This document shows positions 8,366 to 17,422 of a stretch of 64,000 bases of DNA, one piece after another. Source of the DNA: Pseudomonas lopnurensis (GTDB taxonomy: Bacteria > Pseudomonadota > Gammaproteobacteria > Pseudomonadales > Pseudomonadaceae); NCBI RefSeq assembly GCF_015070855.1, contig NZ_JADDIX010000098.1:62315-126314 (forward strand). Direction: 5' to 3'. The translations under genes and the position numbers were made by a program. Position 1 is the stretch's first letter, and each line of letters begins with the position of its first letter. The notes under the pieces were generated by a model that did not search any database, was not told the origin of the DNA, and saw nothing but the letters and a program-made list of their open reading frames with translations.

Positions 8366-8574
8366 GACCGGGGTAACGCGACGGACGGCTGCGCCTGCCG
8401 GTGCCCGGATGCACCATCGAGCGGCACGGCGCGTGCTTTCGACCCATCGTGGTGCTCCATGGCTGGACCCACCGTCACAGCATGGGCAGGCTGAAGGAGT
8501 GTGAGGCCGAGCCGGCCCAGTAGCGCCGAGATACTGCCCGCCGCTCGGGGCGCGGCGGGGCGGCGGGGCGGCCT

Positions 8575-10275
8575 TCAGAAGAGGAAATAGCGCTGCGCCA
8601 TCGGCAATTCTTCGGCCGGCTCGCACCAGAGTAACTGGCCGTCGGCCCTGACCTGGTAGTTCTGCGGGTCGACGTCGATGGTCGGCGTGTAGTCGTTGTG
8701 GATCAGGTCTTTCTTCTGCACGCTGCGGCAGCCCTTGACCACGCCGATCTTCTTCTTCAGCCCCAGCTGTTCCGGCACGCCGGCCGCGAGCGCCGCCTGG
8801 CTGATGAAGGTGAAGCTCGACGCATGCAGGCTGCCGCCGTAGCTGCCGAACATCGGCCGGTAGTGCACCGGCTGCGGCGTCGGGATGGAGGCGTTGGCGT
8901 CGCCCATCAGGCTGGCGGCGATGACCCCGCCCTTGAGGATCAGCGTCGGCTTGACGCCGAAGAAGGCGGGACGCCAGAGCACCAGGTCGGCCCACTTGCC
9001 CACCTCGATCGAGCCCACCTCGTGGCTGATGCCGTGGGTGATCGCCGGGTTGATGGTGTACTTGGCGATGTAGCGCTTGGCGCGGAAGTTGTCGTTGCCC
9101 GGCGCATCCTCGGCCAGCGGCCCGCGCTGCTTCTTCATCTTGTCGGCGGTCTGCCAGGTACGGGTGATCACCTCGCCGACGCGGCCCATGGCCTGGCTGT
9201 CCGAACTGATCATCGAAAAGGCCCCGAGGTCATGCAGGATGTCCTCGGCGGCGATGGTCTCGCGACGGATGCGGCTTTCGGCGAAGGCGACGTCCTCGGC
9301 GATGCTCGGGTCGAGATGGTGGCAGACCATCAGCATGTCCAGGTGCTCGTCGATGGTGTTCTTGGTGAACGGCCGGGTCGGGTTGGTCGAGCTGGGCAGC
9401 ACGTTGGGGAAGCCGCAGGCCTTGATGATGTCCGGCGCATGGCCGCCGCCGGCGCCCTCGGTGTGGTAGGTGTGGATGGTGCGGCCCTTGAACGCCCCGA
9501 GGGTGGTCTCGACGAAGCCGGATTCGTTCAGCGTGTCGGTGTGGATCGCCACCTGGATGTCGTACTGGTCGGCCACGCTCAGGCAGTTGTCTATGGCCGC
9601 CGGGGTGGTGCCCCAGTCCTCGTGCAGCTTGAGGCCGATCGCGCCGGCCTCGATCTGCTCGATCAATGGCTCGGGCAGCGAGACGTTGCCCTTGCCGGTG
9701 AAGCCGATGTTCATCGGGAAGGCCTCGGCGGCCTTGAGCATCTGCGCCATGTGCCACGGCCCCGGCGTGACGGTGGTGGCGTAGGTGCCGGTGGCCGGGC
9801 CCGTGCCGCCGCCGATCATGGTGGTGGTGCCGCTCATCAGGGCCTCTTCGATCTGCTGCGGGCAGATGAAGTGGATGTGGGTGTCGATGCCGCCGGCGGT
9901 GAGGATCATGCCCTCGCCGGCGATCACTTCGGTGGCGCCGCCGATGGCGATGGTCACGCCGGGCTGGATGTCCGGGTTGCCGGCCTTGCCGATGGCGGCG
10001 ATGCGTCCGTCCTTGAGGCCGACGTCGGCCTTGACGATGCCCCAATGGTCGAGGATCAGCGCATTGGTAATGACCGTGTCGACCACGTCGGCGGCGCACA
10101 GCTGGCCCTGGCCCATGCCGTCGCGGATCACCTTGCCACCGCCGAACTTCACTTCGTCGCCGTAGACGGTGAAGTCCTTCTCCACTTCGATCCACAGCTC
10201 GGTATCGGCCAGGCGCACCTTGTCGCCGACGGTGGGGCCGAACATGTCGGCGTAAGCGGCACGTGAAATCTTCAT
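8575..10275 (-). CDS. ureC: Urease alpha (catalytic) subunit UreC
   Basis: The 566-residue catalytic subunit that hydrolyses urea to ammonia and carbamate at a bi-nickel site. It has the nickel ligands HIHFI (near 134-136), the carbamylated lysine in [12 protein letters not shown] (near 217), HTDTLNESG and [15 protein letters not shown], the flexible-flap signature [24 protein letters not shown] (catalytic His near 320), and the nickel Asp in SSDSQAMGR (near 360). The open frame extends to 10356, but the ATG at 10275 starting [15 protein letters not shown] gives the exact family length. It is separated from ureB by about 100 bp carrying a repeat hairpin. Confidence 0.98.
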   Translation of the reverse strand: MKISRAAYADMFGPTVGDKVRLADTELWIEVEKDFTVYGDEVKFGGGKVIRDGMGQGQLCAADVVDTVITNALILDHWGIVKADVGLKDGRIAAIGKAGNPDIQPGVTIAIGGATEVIAGEGMILTAGGIDTHIHFICPQQIEEALMSGTTTMIGGGTGPATGTYATTVTPGPWHMAQMLKAAEAFPMNIGFTGKGNVSLPEPLIEQIEAGAIGLKLHEDWGTTPAAIDNCLSVADQYDIQVAIHTDTLNESGFVETTLGAFKGRTIHTYHTEGAGGGHAPDIIKACGFPNVLPSSTNPTRPFTKNTIDEHLDMLMVCHHLDPSIAEDVAFAESRIRRETIAAEDILHDLGAFSMISSDSQAMGRVGEVITRTWQTADKMKKQRGPLAEDAPGNDNFRAKRYIAKYTINPAITHGISHEVGSIEVGKWADLVLWRPAFFGVKPTLILKGGVIAASLMGDANASIPTPQPVHYRPMFGSYGGSLHASSFTFISQAALAAGVPEQLGLKKKIGVVKGCRSVQKKDLIHNDYTPTIDVDPQNYQVRADGQLLWCEPAEELPMAQRYFLF

Positions 10276-10288
10276 TCGTTTCGTCTCG

Positions 10289-10362
10289 CGTAGGGTGGAT
10301 GGCCGAAGCCATCCACCGGTCAGGGTCACGGTGGAATAGCCTTCGGCGTTTTCCACCCTACG
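10289..10362. repeat. Palindromic repeat, CGTAGGGTGG family, between ureB and ureC
   Basis: An imperfect inverted repeat that starts CGTAGGGTGGATGG and ends TTTTCCACCCTACG. The same arms recur near 11607-11636, 17287-17388, 29274-29456, 39510-39545 and 44456-44535. It fills nearly all of the ureB-ureC spacer and could form a hairpin in the operon mRNA. Confidence 0.8.
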
Positions 10363-10375
10363 AATCAGGCTTGCG

Positions 10376-10681
10376 TCAGAGGTCGCCCATTACGCGCCCG
10401 GCGAAGCCGAACACGCGGCGCATGCCGGCCAGCTCGACCAGTTCCACCTCGCGGCTCTGCCCCGGCTCGAAGCGCACCGCCGTGCCGGCGGGGATGTTCA
10501 GGCGCATGCCGCGCGCTTGTTCGCGGTCGAAGGCAAGGGCGTCGTTGGTCTCGTAGAAGTGGTAGTGCGAGCCGACCTGGATCGGCCGGTCGCCGCTGTT
10601 GGCCACGCTGAGGGTCAGGGTGCGGCGGCCGGCGTTGAGCTCGATGTCGCCGTCCTGGATCTGGTATTCGCCGGGAATCAT
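10376..10681 (-). CDS. ureB: Urease beta subunit UreB
   Basis: The 101-residue structural beta subunit of the (UreABC)3 enzyme. It begins [19 protein letters not shown] and contains the family signature [17 protein letters not shown] (near 35) and [16 protein letters not shown] (near 70). Its ATG overlaps the stop of the preceding acetyltransferase by 4 bases (ATGA), which suggests translational coupling. The normal family length is matched. Confidence 0.97.
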   Translation of the reverse strand: MIPGEYQIQDGDIELNAGRRTLTLSVANSGDRPIQVGSHYHFYETNDALAFDREQARGMRLNIPAGTAVRFEPGQSREVELVELAGMRRVFGFAGRVMGDL

Positions 10682-11190
10682 GGGGTCCTGCGCTCCGTGT
10701 TGAGGATCAGTTGCATGAAGGTCAGGTCGAGCCAGCGGCCGAACTTGCAGCCCACCTGGCGCATCTGCCCGACGTGGATGAAGCCGAGCTGCTGGTGCAC
10801 ATGGATCGAAGCACGGTTCTCGCTCTCGATGGCCGCGACCATCACGTGCTTGCCGGCGGCGCGGGCGCGGCCGATCAGCTCGCGCATCAGGCCGCGGCCG
10901 ATGCCGCCGCCGCGCAGGCCTTCGCGCACGTACACCGAGTGTTCGACGGTGTGCCGGAAGCCCTCATGCGGCCGCCAGGGGCCGTAGGTCGCGTAGCCGA
11001 CCACCAGGCCGTCGTCGTCCAGCGCCACCAGCACCGGGTTGCCCTGTGCATGGCGTTCGGCGAGCCAGGCCTGGCGGTTGGCCAGGTCCACCGGCGTGTC
11101 GTTCCAGATCGCCGTGCTGTTGTGCACGGCGTCGTTGTAGATCTGCAGGATGCCTGGGAGGTCGGTTTCCTGGGCGTCACGTATCAGCAC
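10678..11190 (-). CDS. PITA-type GNAT acetyltransferase (PA4866-like)
   Basis: A 170-residue GNAT enzyme embedded between ureA and ureB. It closely resembles P. aeruginosa PA4866 (PITA), an acetyltransferase for methionine sulfoximine and phosphinothricin. Motifs are [20 protein letters not shown] near residue 15, [17 protein letters not shown] (acetyl-CoA site, near 85), the [19 protein letters not shown] motif B, and the tail [13 protein letters not shown]. The GTG at 11190 is chosen because AAGGA lies 7 bases upstream; an ATG at 11226 would add 12 residues. The 4-base overlap with ureB shows it is part of the urease operon. Confidence 0.9.
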   Translation of the reverse strand: MLIRDAQETDLPGILQIYNDAVHNSTAIWNDTPVDLANRQAWLAERHAQGNPVLVALDDDGLVVGYATYGPWRPHEGFRHTVEHSVYVREGLRGGGIGRGLMRELIGRARAAGKHVMVAAIESENRASIHVHQQLGFIHVGQMRQVGCKFGRWLDLTFMQLILNTERRTP

Positions 11191-11237
11191 GGTGAAAATC
11201 CTTCGGGAAATGGTCAAGGTAGACATTGACCCCTTTC

Positions 11238-11540
11238 TCAGGGAATTGGTTGATGCACGGTGACGAGCTTGGTGCCGTCCGGAAAGGTGGCCTCGACCTG
11301 GATCTCCGGAATCATTTCCGGCACGCCTTCCATCACCTGTTCGCGGGTCAGCAGGGTGGTGCCGTAGTGCATCAGCTCGGCCACCGTCTGGCCGTCGCGC
11401 GCCCCTTCGAGCAGCGCCGCGGAGATGTAGGCCATCGCCTCCGGGTAGTTGAGCTTCACGCCGCGCGCCAGGCGTCGTTCGGCGACCAGGCCGGCGGTGA
11501 AGATCAACAGCTTGTCTTTTTCTCTTGGCGACAAATCCAT
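11238..11540 (-). CDS. ureA: Urease gamma subunit UreA
   Basis: The 100-residue gamma subunit. It begins [23 protein letters not shown] and carries the family signatures [22 protein letters not shown] (near 30-50) and [19 protein letters not shown] at the end. The ATG at 11540 gives the standard length; the open frame upstream to 11651 has no homologous content. It lies between ureD, about 200 bp upstream, and the acetyltransferase. Confidence 0.97.
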   Translation of the reverse strand: MDLSPREKDKLLIFTAGLVAERRLARGVKLNYPEAMAYISAALLEGARDGQTVAELMHYGTTLLTREQVMEGVPEMIPEIQVEATFPDGTKLVTVHQPIP

Positions 11541-11738
11541 AACGGCTCCAGTCTGGGGTGGGCAACGGGAAAGCCTTGCCCACCAAGGTGTCTTCGGTCC
11601 TGTCGGTGGAAAACGCTGCGCGGTTTTCCACTCTACGGGGCTGCGTTTCAATCGGTAGGAGCCCGGGGGGACGCCGAGTCCTTGCCGGCGATCAGTGATC
11701 CCATCGCTGGCAAGCCAGCTCCTATGAAAGCGTCGTGC
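11541..11738. repeat. Repeat-filled spacer between ureD and ureA
   Basis: No gene is seen. The spacer contains a short copy of the ggaaaacgc/gcgttttcc repeat family (11607-11636) and a TGTAGGAGC-type REP remnant (11656-11726, CGGTAGGAGC at one side and AGCTCCTATG at the other). Confidence 0.65.
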
Positions 11739-12572
11739 TCAGGTGCTCCAGATTCTCGGCGGTACGGCTTCGCGCCCCAGCAGCTCCGGGCGCAGCAGGC
11801 GCCACAGCTCGATCAGCCAGGCGCGCGCATGCAGTGCTTCGCGGGCCAGGCAGCGGCCGACGATCAGCCCCGGCAACTGCGTCAGGTCGCCGCGAACCCG
11901 GCTCGGCAGTTCGCGGCAGCGCTCCAGCAGCTCGGCGTCGATCTCGCCGCTGGTGATCAGGGTGGCGAACACCGGCTGACCGTCGAGCCCGATCGGCGAG
12001 TCCAGCAGGCCGTCGCCGCCTGCCACGCGCTGGCGCTCGTGCCAGAGCAGTTGGCCATCGCGGCGAATGTCCAGCCGCGCCTGGAAATGCCCGGCTTCGA
12101 AACGTTCGTTCGCGGCCGGGCGGCCCAGGGCGGTGATGTCCCAGTAGAACAGGCGTGCATCGCCTTCGAGTTCGATGCGCGTGCTCAGCTCGGCCTGCGC
12201 GGCGCAATAGACGATGGTTTCCTGCGGCAGCCATTCCAGGGTGGCGCCGGCTTCGACGCGCAATTGCAACTGCTGGAACGCCGGGGCGGCGGCGCGATAC
12301 CACTTGGCCGCGCCGGGGCTGGTCAACTGGGCCCAGGCGCCGGCGCCGACCGTGGCGCCGATGTCCAGCCGGTCGCCACCGGCTATACCGCCCGGTGGAT
12401 GCACGATGATGTGCTGGCAGACCTCCGGCCCCTCGGCATACAGGTGCTTCTGCACCCGCAACGGTCCCTTGTGGCGGCGCAGCACGGGCCGGCTGGCGTC
12501 GCCTATGCGGGCGTAGCCGAGTTCCAGTTCGGCGTGCCAGTGGGGAGTGAACAGCGGGGCGGGGGCATTCAT
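11739..12572 (-). CDS. ureD: Urease accessory protein UreD
   Basis: A 277-residue scaffold that binds apo-urease and recruits UreF and UreG for nickel insertion. Family features: [19 protein letters not shown] at the start, [18 protein letters not shown] near residue 57, [12 protein letters not shown] near 85, and [21 protein letters not shown] near 113. The ATG at 12572 lies about 30 nt below a strong sigma54 element. It is the first gene of ureDA-PITA-BC, directly downstream of urtE on the same strand. Confidence 0.96.
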   Translation of the reverse strand: MNAPAPLFTPHWHAELELGYARIGDASRPVLRRHKGPLRVQKHLYAEGPEVCQHIIVHPPGGIAGGDRLDIGATVGAGAWAQLTSPGAAKWYRAAAPAFQQLQLRVEAGATLEWLPQETIVYCAAQAELSTRIELEGDARLFYWDITALGRPAANERFEAGHFQARLDIRRDGQLLWHERQRVAGGDGLLDSPIGLDGQPVFATLITSGEIDAELLERCRELPSRVRGDLTQLPGLIVGRCLAREALHARAWLIELWRLLRPELLGREAVPPRIWST

Positions 12573-12612
12573 CGGGCGTCTGGGCTTTTTTCCTTCGGTG
12601 CGTGGGAGCAGA

Positions 12613-12627
12613 GCAATCGCCGTGCCC
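12613..12627 (-). promoter_or_regulatory. Sigma54 -24/-12 promoter of the ureDABC operon
   Basis: The minus strand reads GGGCACGGCGATTGC followed by T, with GG and GC exactly 10 bases apart. It matches TGGCACG-N4-TTGCW at 11 of 12 positions. The predicted start near 12601 gives a leader of about 29 nt before ureD. Confidence 0.78.
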
Positions 12628-12631
12628 GTTA

Positions 12632-12648
12632 TGCGCCGCATTGGTGCG
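12632..12648. promoter_or_regulatory. NtrC-like dyad next to the ureD sigma54 promoter
   Basis: TGCGCCGCATTGGTGCG matches TGCACC-N5-GGTGCA at 10 of 12 defined positions. It lies unusually close to the -24 element, so the more distant site at 12755-12771 is the better enhancer candidate. Confidence 0.4.
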
Positions 12649-12754
12649 TGGCGTGGCAGGCCAGCGCTGCCGGGGCTTGGCCTGCCATCCCGGGTGCCGG
12701 CGGGGAATATTTCGCCGAGGCGATGCGCTCCTGTCTGGTGCGCTTGCAAAATTA

Positions 12755-12771
12755 TGCATATTTTTGGTGCA
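12755..12771. promoter_or_regulatory. Putative NtrC enhancer site upstream of ureD
   Basis: TGCATATTTTTGGTGCA keeps one perfect half-site (GGTGCA) and 4 of 6 bases of the other, in AT-rich DNA about 150 bp upstream of the predicted ureD start. It lies between urtE and ureD, a typical enhancer distance. Confidence 0.55.
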
Positions 12772-12784
12772 TTTTGTGGGCGGC

Positions 12785-13483
12785 TCAGATGGCCACCAGC
12801 CCACGCACCCCATCGGTTTCCATGGTCTCGCCGCGCCCCTGCTGGACGATCTCGCCGCGGCTCATCACCAGGTACTGATCGGCCAGCTCGGCGGCGAAGT
12901 CGTAGAACTGCTCGACCAGCAGGATGGCCATGTCGCCCTTGGCGGCGAGTTTCTGGATCACCGCGCCGATCTCCTTGATCACCGAGGGCTGGATGCCTTC
13001 GGTGGGTTCGTCGAGGATCAGCAGGCGCGGCTGGCTGGCCAGCGCGCGGCCGATGGCCAGCTGTTGCTGCTGGCCGCCGGAGAGGTCGCCGCCGCGCCGG
13101 TGCTTCATTTCCCGGAGCACCGGAAACAGCTCGTAGATGAATTCCGGTACCTGCTTGGCCTGACTACCGGGAAAGCGCGACAGGCCCATCAACAGGTTTT
13201 CCTCGACTGTCAGCCGGCCGAAGATTTCCCGCCCCTGTGGCACGTAGGCGATACCGGCCTGCACCCGCTGATGCGGCTTGTAGCCGGTGATGGCCTTGCC
13301 TTCCCAGGTTACCGCGCCTTCCCTGGCCGGAATCAGCCCCATCAGGCACTTGAGCAGGGTGGTCTTGCCGACGCCGTTGCGCCCGAGCAGGCAGGTGACT
13401 TCGCCGACCTTCGCCTCGAACGTCAGGCCGCGCAGAATATGGCTGCCGCCGTAGTATTGGTGGAGTTGCTGGACTTGCAGCAT
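12785..13483 (-). CDS. urtE: Urea ABC transporter ATP-binding subunit UrtE
   Basis: A 232-residue LivF-type ATPase, one of the two energising subunits of the urea importer. Walker [10 protein letters not shown] is near residue 35, the Q-loop [14 protein letters not shown] near 88, the ABC signature [15 protein letters not shown] near 134, and Walker [15 protein letters not shown] near 155. It starts [17 protein letters not shown]. It follows urtD after a 111-bp spacer that holds a CAAGC-rich repeat. Confidence 0.96.
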   Translation of the reverse strand: MLQVQQLHQYYGGSHILRGLTFEAKVGEVTCLLGRNGVGKTTLLKCLMGLIPAREGAVTWEGKAITGYKPHQRVQAGIAYVPQGREIFGRLTVEENLLMGLSRFPGSQAKQVPEFIYELFPVLREMKHRRGGDLSGGQQQQLAIGRALASQPRLLILDEPTEGIQPSVIKEIGAVIQKLAAKGDMAILLVEQFYDFAAELADQYLVMSRGEIVQQGRGETMETDGVRGLVAI

Positions 13484-13496
13484 GATTCAATTCCCC

Positions 13497-13592
13497 ATTT
13501 TCAAAGCCGCAAGCTCCAAGCCTCAAGCTGCAAGTAGGAGCTGGCACGACGCCGCTTTTACTTGTGGCTTGCAGCTTGTGGCTTGCCGCTGC
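13497..13592. repeat. CAAGC/GCTTG repeat between urtD and urtE
   Basis: The spacer consists of degenerate short units (CAAGCTCCAAG, CAAGCTGCAAG, then GCTTGCAGCTTGTGGCTTG) arranged as an imperfect inverted repeat around 13530-13560. Similar units occur at 53950-54025 and as a tandem heptamer at 54113-54147. Confidence 0.65.
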
Positions 13593-13594
13593 TG

Positions 13595-14436
<842 letters not shown>

Positions 14437-14440
<4 letters not shown>

Positions 14441-15516
14441 GGTTCGCCCCTCCGACGCACTAGGCCGATCACGCCCTTGGGCAGGAACAGTGTGACGATG
14501 ATGAACAGCGCGCCGAGGGCGAACAGCCAGTATTCGGGGAAGGCCACGGTGAACCAGCTCTTCATGCCGTTGACGATGCCGGCGCCCAGCAGTGGGCCGA
14601 TCAGCGTGCCGCGCCCGCCGAGGGCGACCCAGACCGCGGCCTCGATGGACTGGGTCGGCGCCATCTCGCTGGGGTTGATGATGCCGACCTGCGGCACGTA
14701 GAGCGCGCCGGCCAGGCCACAGAGCACCGCCGACAGGGTCCAGATGAACAGCTTGTAACCGCGCGGATCGTAGCCGCAGAACATCAGGCGGTTCTCCGCG
14801 TCGCGCAGTGCGGTGAGCACGCGGCCGAACTTGCTGCGTGCCAGCTTCCAGCCCAGCAGCAGGCTGCCGGCCAGCAGCGCGACGGTGGCGAGGAACAGCA
14901 TGGCGCGGGTGCCCGGGGCGGCAATCGGGAAGCCGAGGATGGTCCTGAAGTCGGTGAAGCCGTTGTTGCCGCCGAAGCCGGTCTCGTTGCGGAAGAACAG
15001 CAGCATGCCGGCGAAGGTCAGCGCCTGGGTCATGATCGAGAAGTACACGCCCTTGATCCGCGAGCGGAAGGCGAAGAAGCCGAAGACGAAGGCCAGCAGG
15101 CCCGGCGCCAGCACCACCAGGCACATCGCCCAGAGGAAGCTGGAGGTGCCATACCAGTACCAGGGTAGCTCGGTCCAGGCGAGGAAGCTCATGAACGCGG
15201 GCAGGCCGTCGCCGGCGCTCTGGCGCATCAGGTACATGCCCATGGCATAGCCACCGAGGGCGAAGAACAGGCCGTGGCCGAGCGAGAGCAATCCCGCATA
15301 GCCCCAGACCAGGTCCAGCGCCAGGGCGACGATGGCGTAGCAGAGGATCTTGCCCACCAGCGTCAGGCTGTAGGCCGAGACGTGCAGCGCGTGGTCGGCC
15401 GGCAGCAGATGCAGCAGCGGCATGGCAATGAGGACCGCCAGTACCGCGCCGAGGGCCACGGCGGTGAGTTTCGGGCCGGCTTTCTGCGCGGCCGTGAGCG
15501 TGAGGGGCTGGTTCAT
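14437..15516 (-). CDS. urtC: Urea ABC transporter permease UrtC
   Basis: A 359-residue LivM-type inner-membrane permease with about nine to ten hydrophobic segments. Recognisable text: LALDLVWGYAGLLSLGHGLFFALGGYAMGMYLM near residue 70, and the cytoplasmic coupling loop LRDAENRLMFCGYD near 238. The ATG at 15516 has GGAG eight bases upstream; a GTG three codons earlier would bury that site. The stop overlaps urtD (ATGA). Confidence 0.95.
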
Positions 15517-15561
15517 GCGCAGCACTCCTGCCGAAGGTGGATGGCGGCTGTGCCGTTGCGT

Positions 15562-15629
15562 GGGGCGGGTGAAACCCCCCGAACGTGCCGGATGCCGGCG
15601 TCGTATTCGCGGGTTTCACCCGCCCTACG
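15562..15629. repeat. Palindromic repeat, GGGCGGGTGAAAC family
   Basis: GGGGCGGGTGAAACCCCCC on the left pairs imperfectly with CGCGGGTTTCACCCGCCCTACGG on the right. It occupies the urtC-urtB spacer and is a different sequence family from the other repeats in the window. Confidence 0.65.
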
Positions 15630-15658
15630 GTATGCCGAGGGATATCGGTCGATGGACA

Positions 15659-17230
15659 TCAATCGATCACCCTCCCTTTCAGCGCGAACAGCCCCTGCGG
15701 GCGCTTCTGGATGAACAGGATGATCAGCGCGAGGATCAGGATCTTGCCCAGTACGGCGCCGATCTGTGGCTCGAGGATCTTGTTGGCGATGCCGAGGCCG
15801 AAGGCGGCGAAGATGCTGCCGGCCAACTGGCCGACGCCACCGAGCACCACCACCAGGAACGAATCGATGATGTAGCCCTGGCCGAGGTCGGGGCCGACGT
15901 TGCCGATCTGCGAGAGCGCCACGCCGCCGAGCCCGGCGATGCCGGAGCCGAGGCCGAAGGCGAGCATGTCGATGCGGCCTGTCGGAACGCCGCAGCAGGC
16001 GGCCATGTTGCGGTTCTGCGTCACCGCGCGCACGTTCAGGCCGAGGCGGGTCTTGTTCAGCAGCAGCCAGGTCAGCAGCACGACGAACAGCGCGAAGCCG
16101 ATGATCACCATGCGGTTGTACGGCAGCACCAGGTTCGGCAGCACCTGCAGGCCGCCGGAGAGCCAGCCGGGGTTGGCCACCTCGACGTTCTGCGCGCCGA
16201 ACAGCACGCGCACCGCCTGGATCAGGATCAGGCTGATGCCCCAGGTCGCCAGCAGGGTTTCCAGCGGCCGGCCATAGAGGTGGCGGATCACCGTACGCTC
16301 CAGCGCCATGCCGATGGCCGCGGTGACGAAGAAGGCCACCGGCAACGCCACCAGCGGGTAGAAGGCCAGCGCCTCGGGGGCGAGCCGGGCCATCAGCACC
16401 TGCACCATGTAAGTGGTGTAGGCGCCGAGCATGAGCATCTCGCCGTGGGCCATGTTGATCACGCCGAGCAGGCCGAAGGTGATCGCCAGGCCGAGGGCGG
16501 CGAGCAGCAGGATGCTCCCCAGGCTCAAGCCGCTGAAGGCCTGGCCGAGCAGTTCGCCGAACAGCAGCTTGCGCTTGACCTGCGCCAGGCTGGTTTCGGC
16601 GGCCTTGCGCACGGCGGCGTCGGTTTCCGCTTCGTCGGCGAGCAGGTTTTCCAGGCGCACACGGGCCATGGGCGCGCCGGTTTCGCCGAGCAGGCGCACG
16701 GCGGCCAGGCGCACGGCCGGATCGGCGGCGTCCAGCTGCAGATTGGCCAGTGCCAGGGTCAGGGCTTCGCTCACGGCCGGGTCATCCTCGGCTTCGAGGC
16801 GCTGTTCGAGCAGCGCCAACTGCTCCGGCTTGCCGCTGCGCTGCAGGCGCTTGGCGGCGCTCAGGCGCTGCGCCGGGTCGTCGGCGAACAGCTGGTGGCT
16901 GGCCAGTGCGGTATTCAGCAGGCCACGCAGGCGATTGTTCAGGCGCAGCTTCTTCGGCGTGCCGACCGGTTCGGCATCGCCTTCGAGGGCGCGATAGCCG
17001 CCGGCTTCTTCGATGAAGGGGGTTTTGTCCTGGTCGATGGCGACGCGGTTGGCGCGCAGCGCTTCGATCAGTGGCAGGCGTTCCGGTGCGGGCGCGGCGG
17101 CCCAGTGTTCCAGCAGCTTCGCCTGTCTGGCCGGGCTGGCGTGGGCATAGTCGGTCGCGTCTCCGGCCTGCGCTGCCCAGGGCAGGGCGAGCAGGAGCAG
17201 CAGAAGAATTCGGTGCAGGGCAGTGTTCAT
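15659..17230 (-). CDS. urtB: Urea ABC transporter permease UrtB
   Basis: A 523-residue LivH-type permease with the long N-terminal extension usual for UrtB. A signal peptide (MNTALHRILLLLLLALPWAAQA) precedes a helical, HEAT-like periplasmic region of about 200 residues. The membrane domain starts near residue 225 and contains GLLGVINMAHGEMLMLGAY, and the coupling loop NRNMAACCGVPTGRIDMLAFGLG. It ends KRPQGLFALKGRVID. Spacing from urtA is 192 bp, all repeat sequence. Confidence 0.96.
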   Translation of the reverse strand: MNTALHRILLLLLLALPWAAQAGDATDYAHASPARQAKLLEHWAAAPAPERLPLIEALRANRVAIDQDKTPFIEEAGGYRALEGDAEPVGTPKKLRLNNRLRGLLNTALASHQLFADDPAQRLSAAKRLQRSGKPEQLALLEQRLEAEDDPAVSEALTLALANLQLDAADPAVRLAAVRLLGETGAPMARVRLENLLADEAETDAAVRKAAETSLAQVKRKLLFGELLGQAFSGLSLGSILLLAALGLAITFGLLGVINMAHGEMLMLGAYTTYMVQVLMARLAPEALAFYPLVALPVAFFVTAAIGMALERTVIRHLYGRPLETLLATWGISLILIQAVRVLFGAQNVEVANPGWLSGGLQVLPNLVLPYNRMVIIGFALFVVLLTWLLLNKTRLGLNVRAVTQNRNMAACCGVPTGRIDMLAFGLGSGIAGLGGVALSQIGNVGPDLGQGYIIDSFLVVVLGGVGQLAGSIFAAFGLGIANKILEPQIGAVLGKILILALIILFIQKRPQGLFALKGRVID

Positions 17231-17286
17231 CTATGCATTCCCCAAGGGCGCCGCGTGCTCTCTTGGTGGAGCTTGCGGCGTCGGAT

Positions 17287-17388
17287 GGTGGATGAGAAAG
17301 GCGTCATCCACCCTACGAAAGGACCAGTGTTCGTAGGGTGGGCTTCAGCCCGCCTGGGCATCCACTGGTGGGCTTCAGCCCACCCTAC
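17287..17388. repeat. Two palindromic repeats between urtA and urtB
   Basis: The first (17287-17317) is the GGTGGATGA...TCATCCACCCTACG type. The second (17332-17388) runs from CGTAGGGTGGGCTTCAGCC to GGTGGGCTTCAGCCCACCCTAC. The GGGCTTCAGCCC family recurs at 54031-54109, 61928-61984 and 62013-62067. Confidence 0.75.
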
Positions 17389-17422
17389 AAAAGCCGTACG
17401 ACGTTGCTTGTTACACGCCGCT

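Larger units (their letters stand above)
8202..8574. other. Control region between ureC and the NCS1 permease
   Basis: No gene is apparent in 373 bp. The stretch holds a perfect 12-bp palindrome TTTGTATACAAA (8354-8365), a related TTTGTATGCAGT (8232-8243), a weak sigma54-like element (8239-8252), NtrC-like partial dyads (8410-8426 and 8440-8456), and GC-rich sequence just after the ureC stop. Confidence 0.5.

Noticed and set aside
8698-10266. A 522-codon plus-strand open frame
   Set aside because: Antisense to ureC and of shadow composition; no domain is recognisable.
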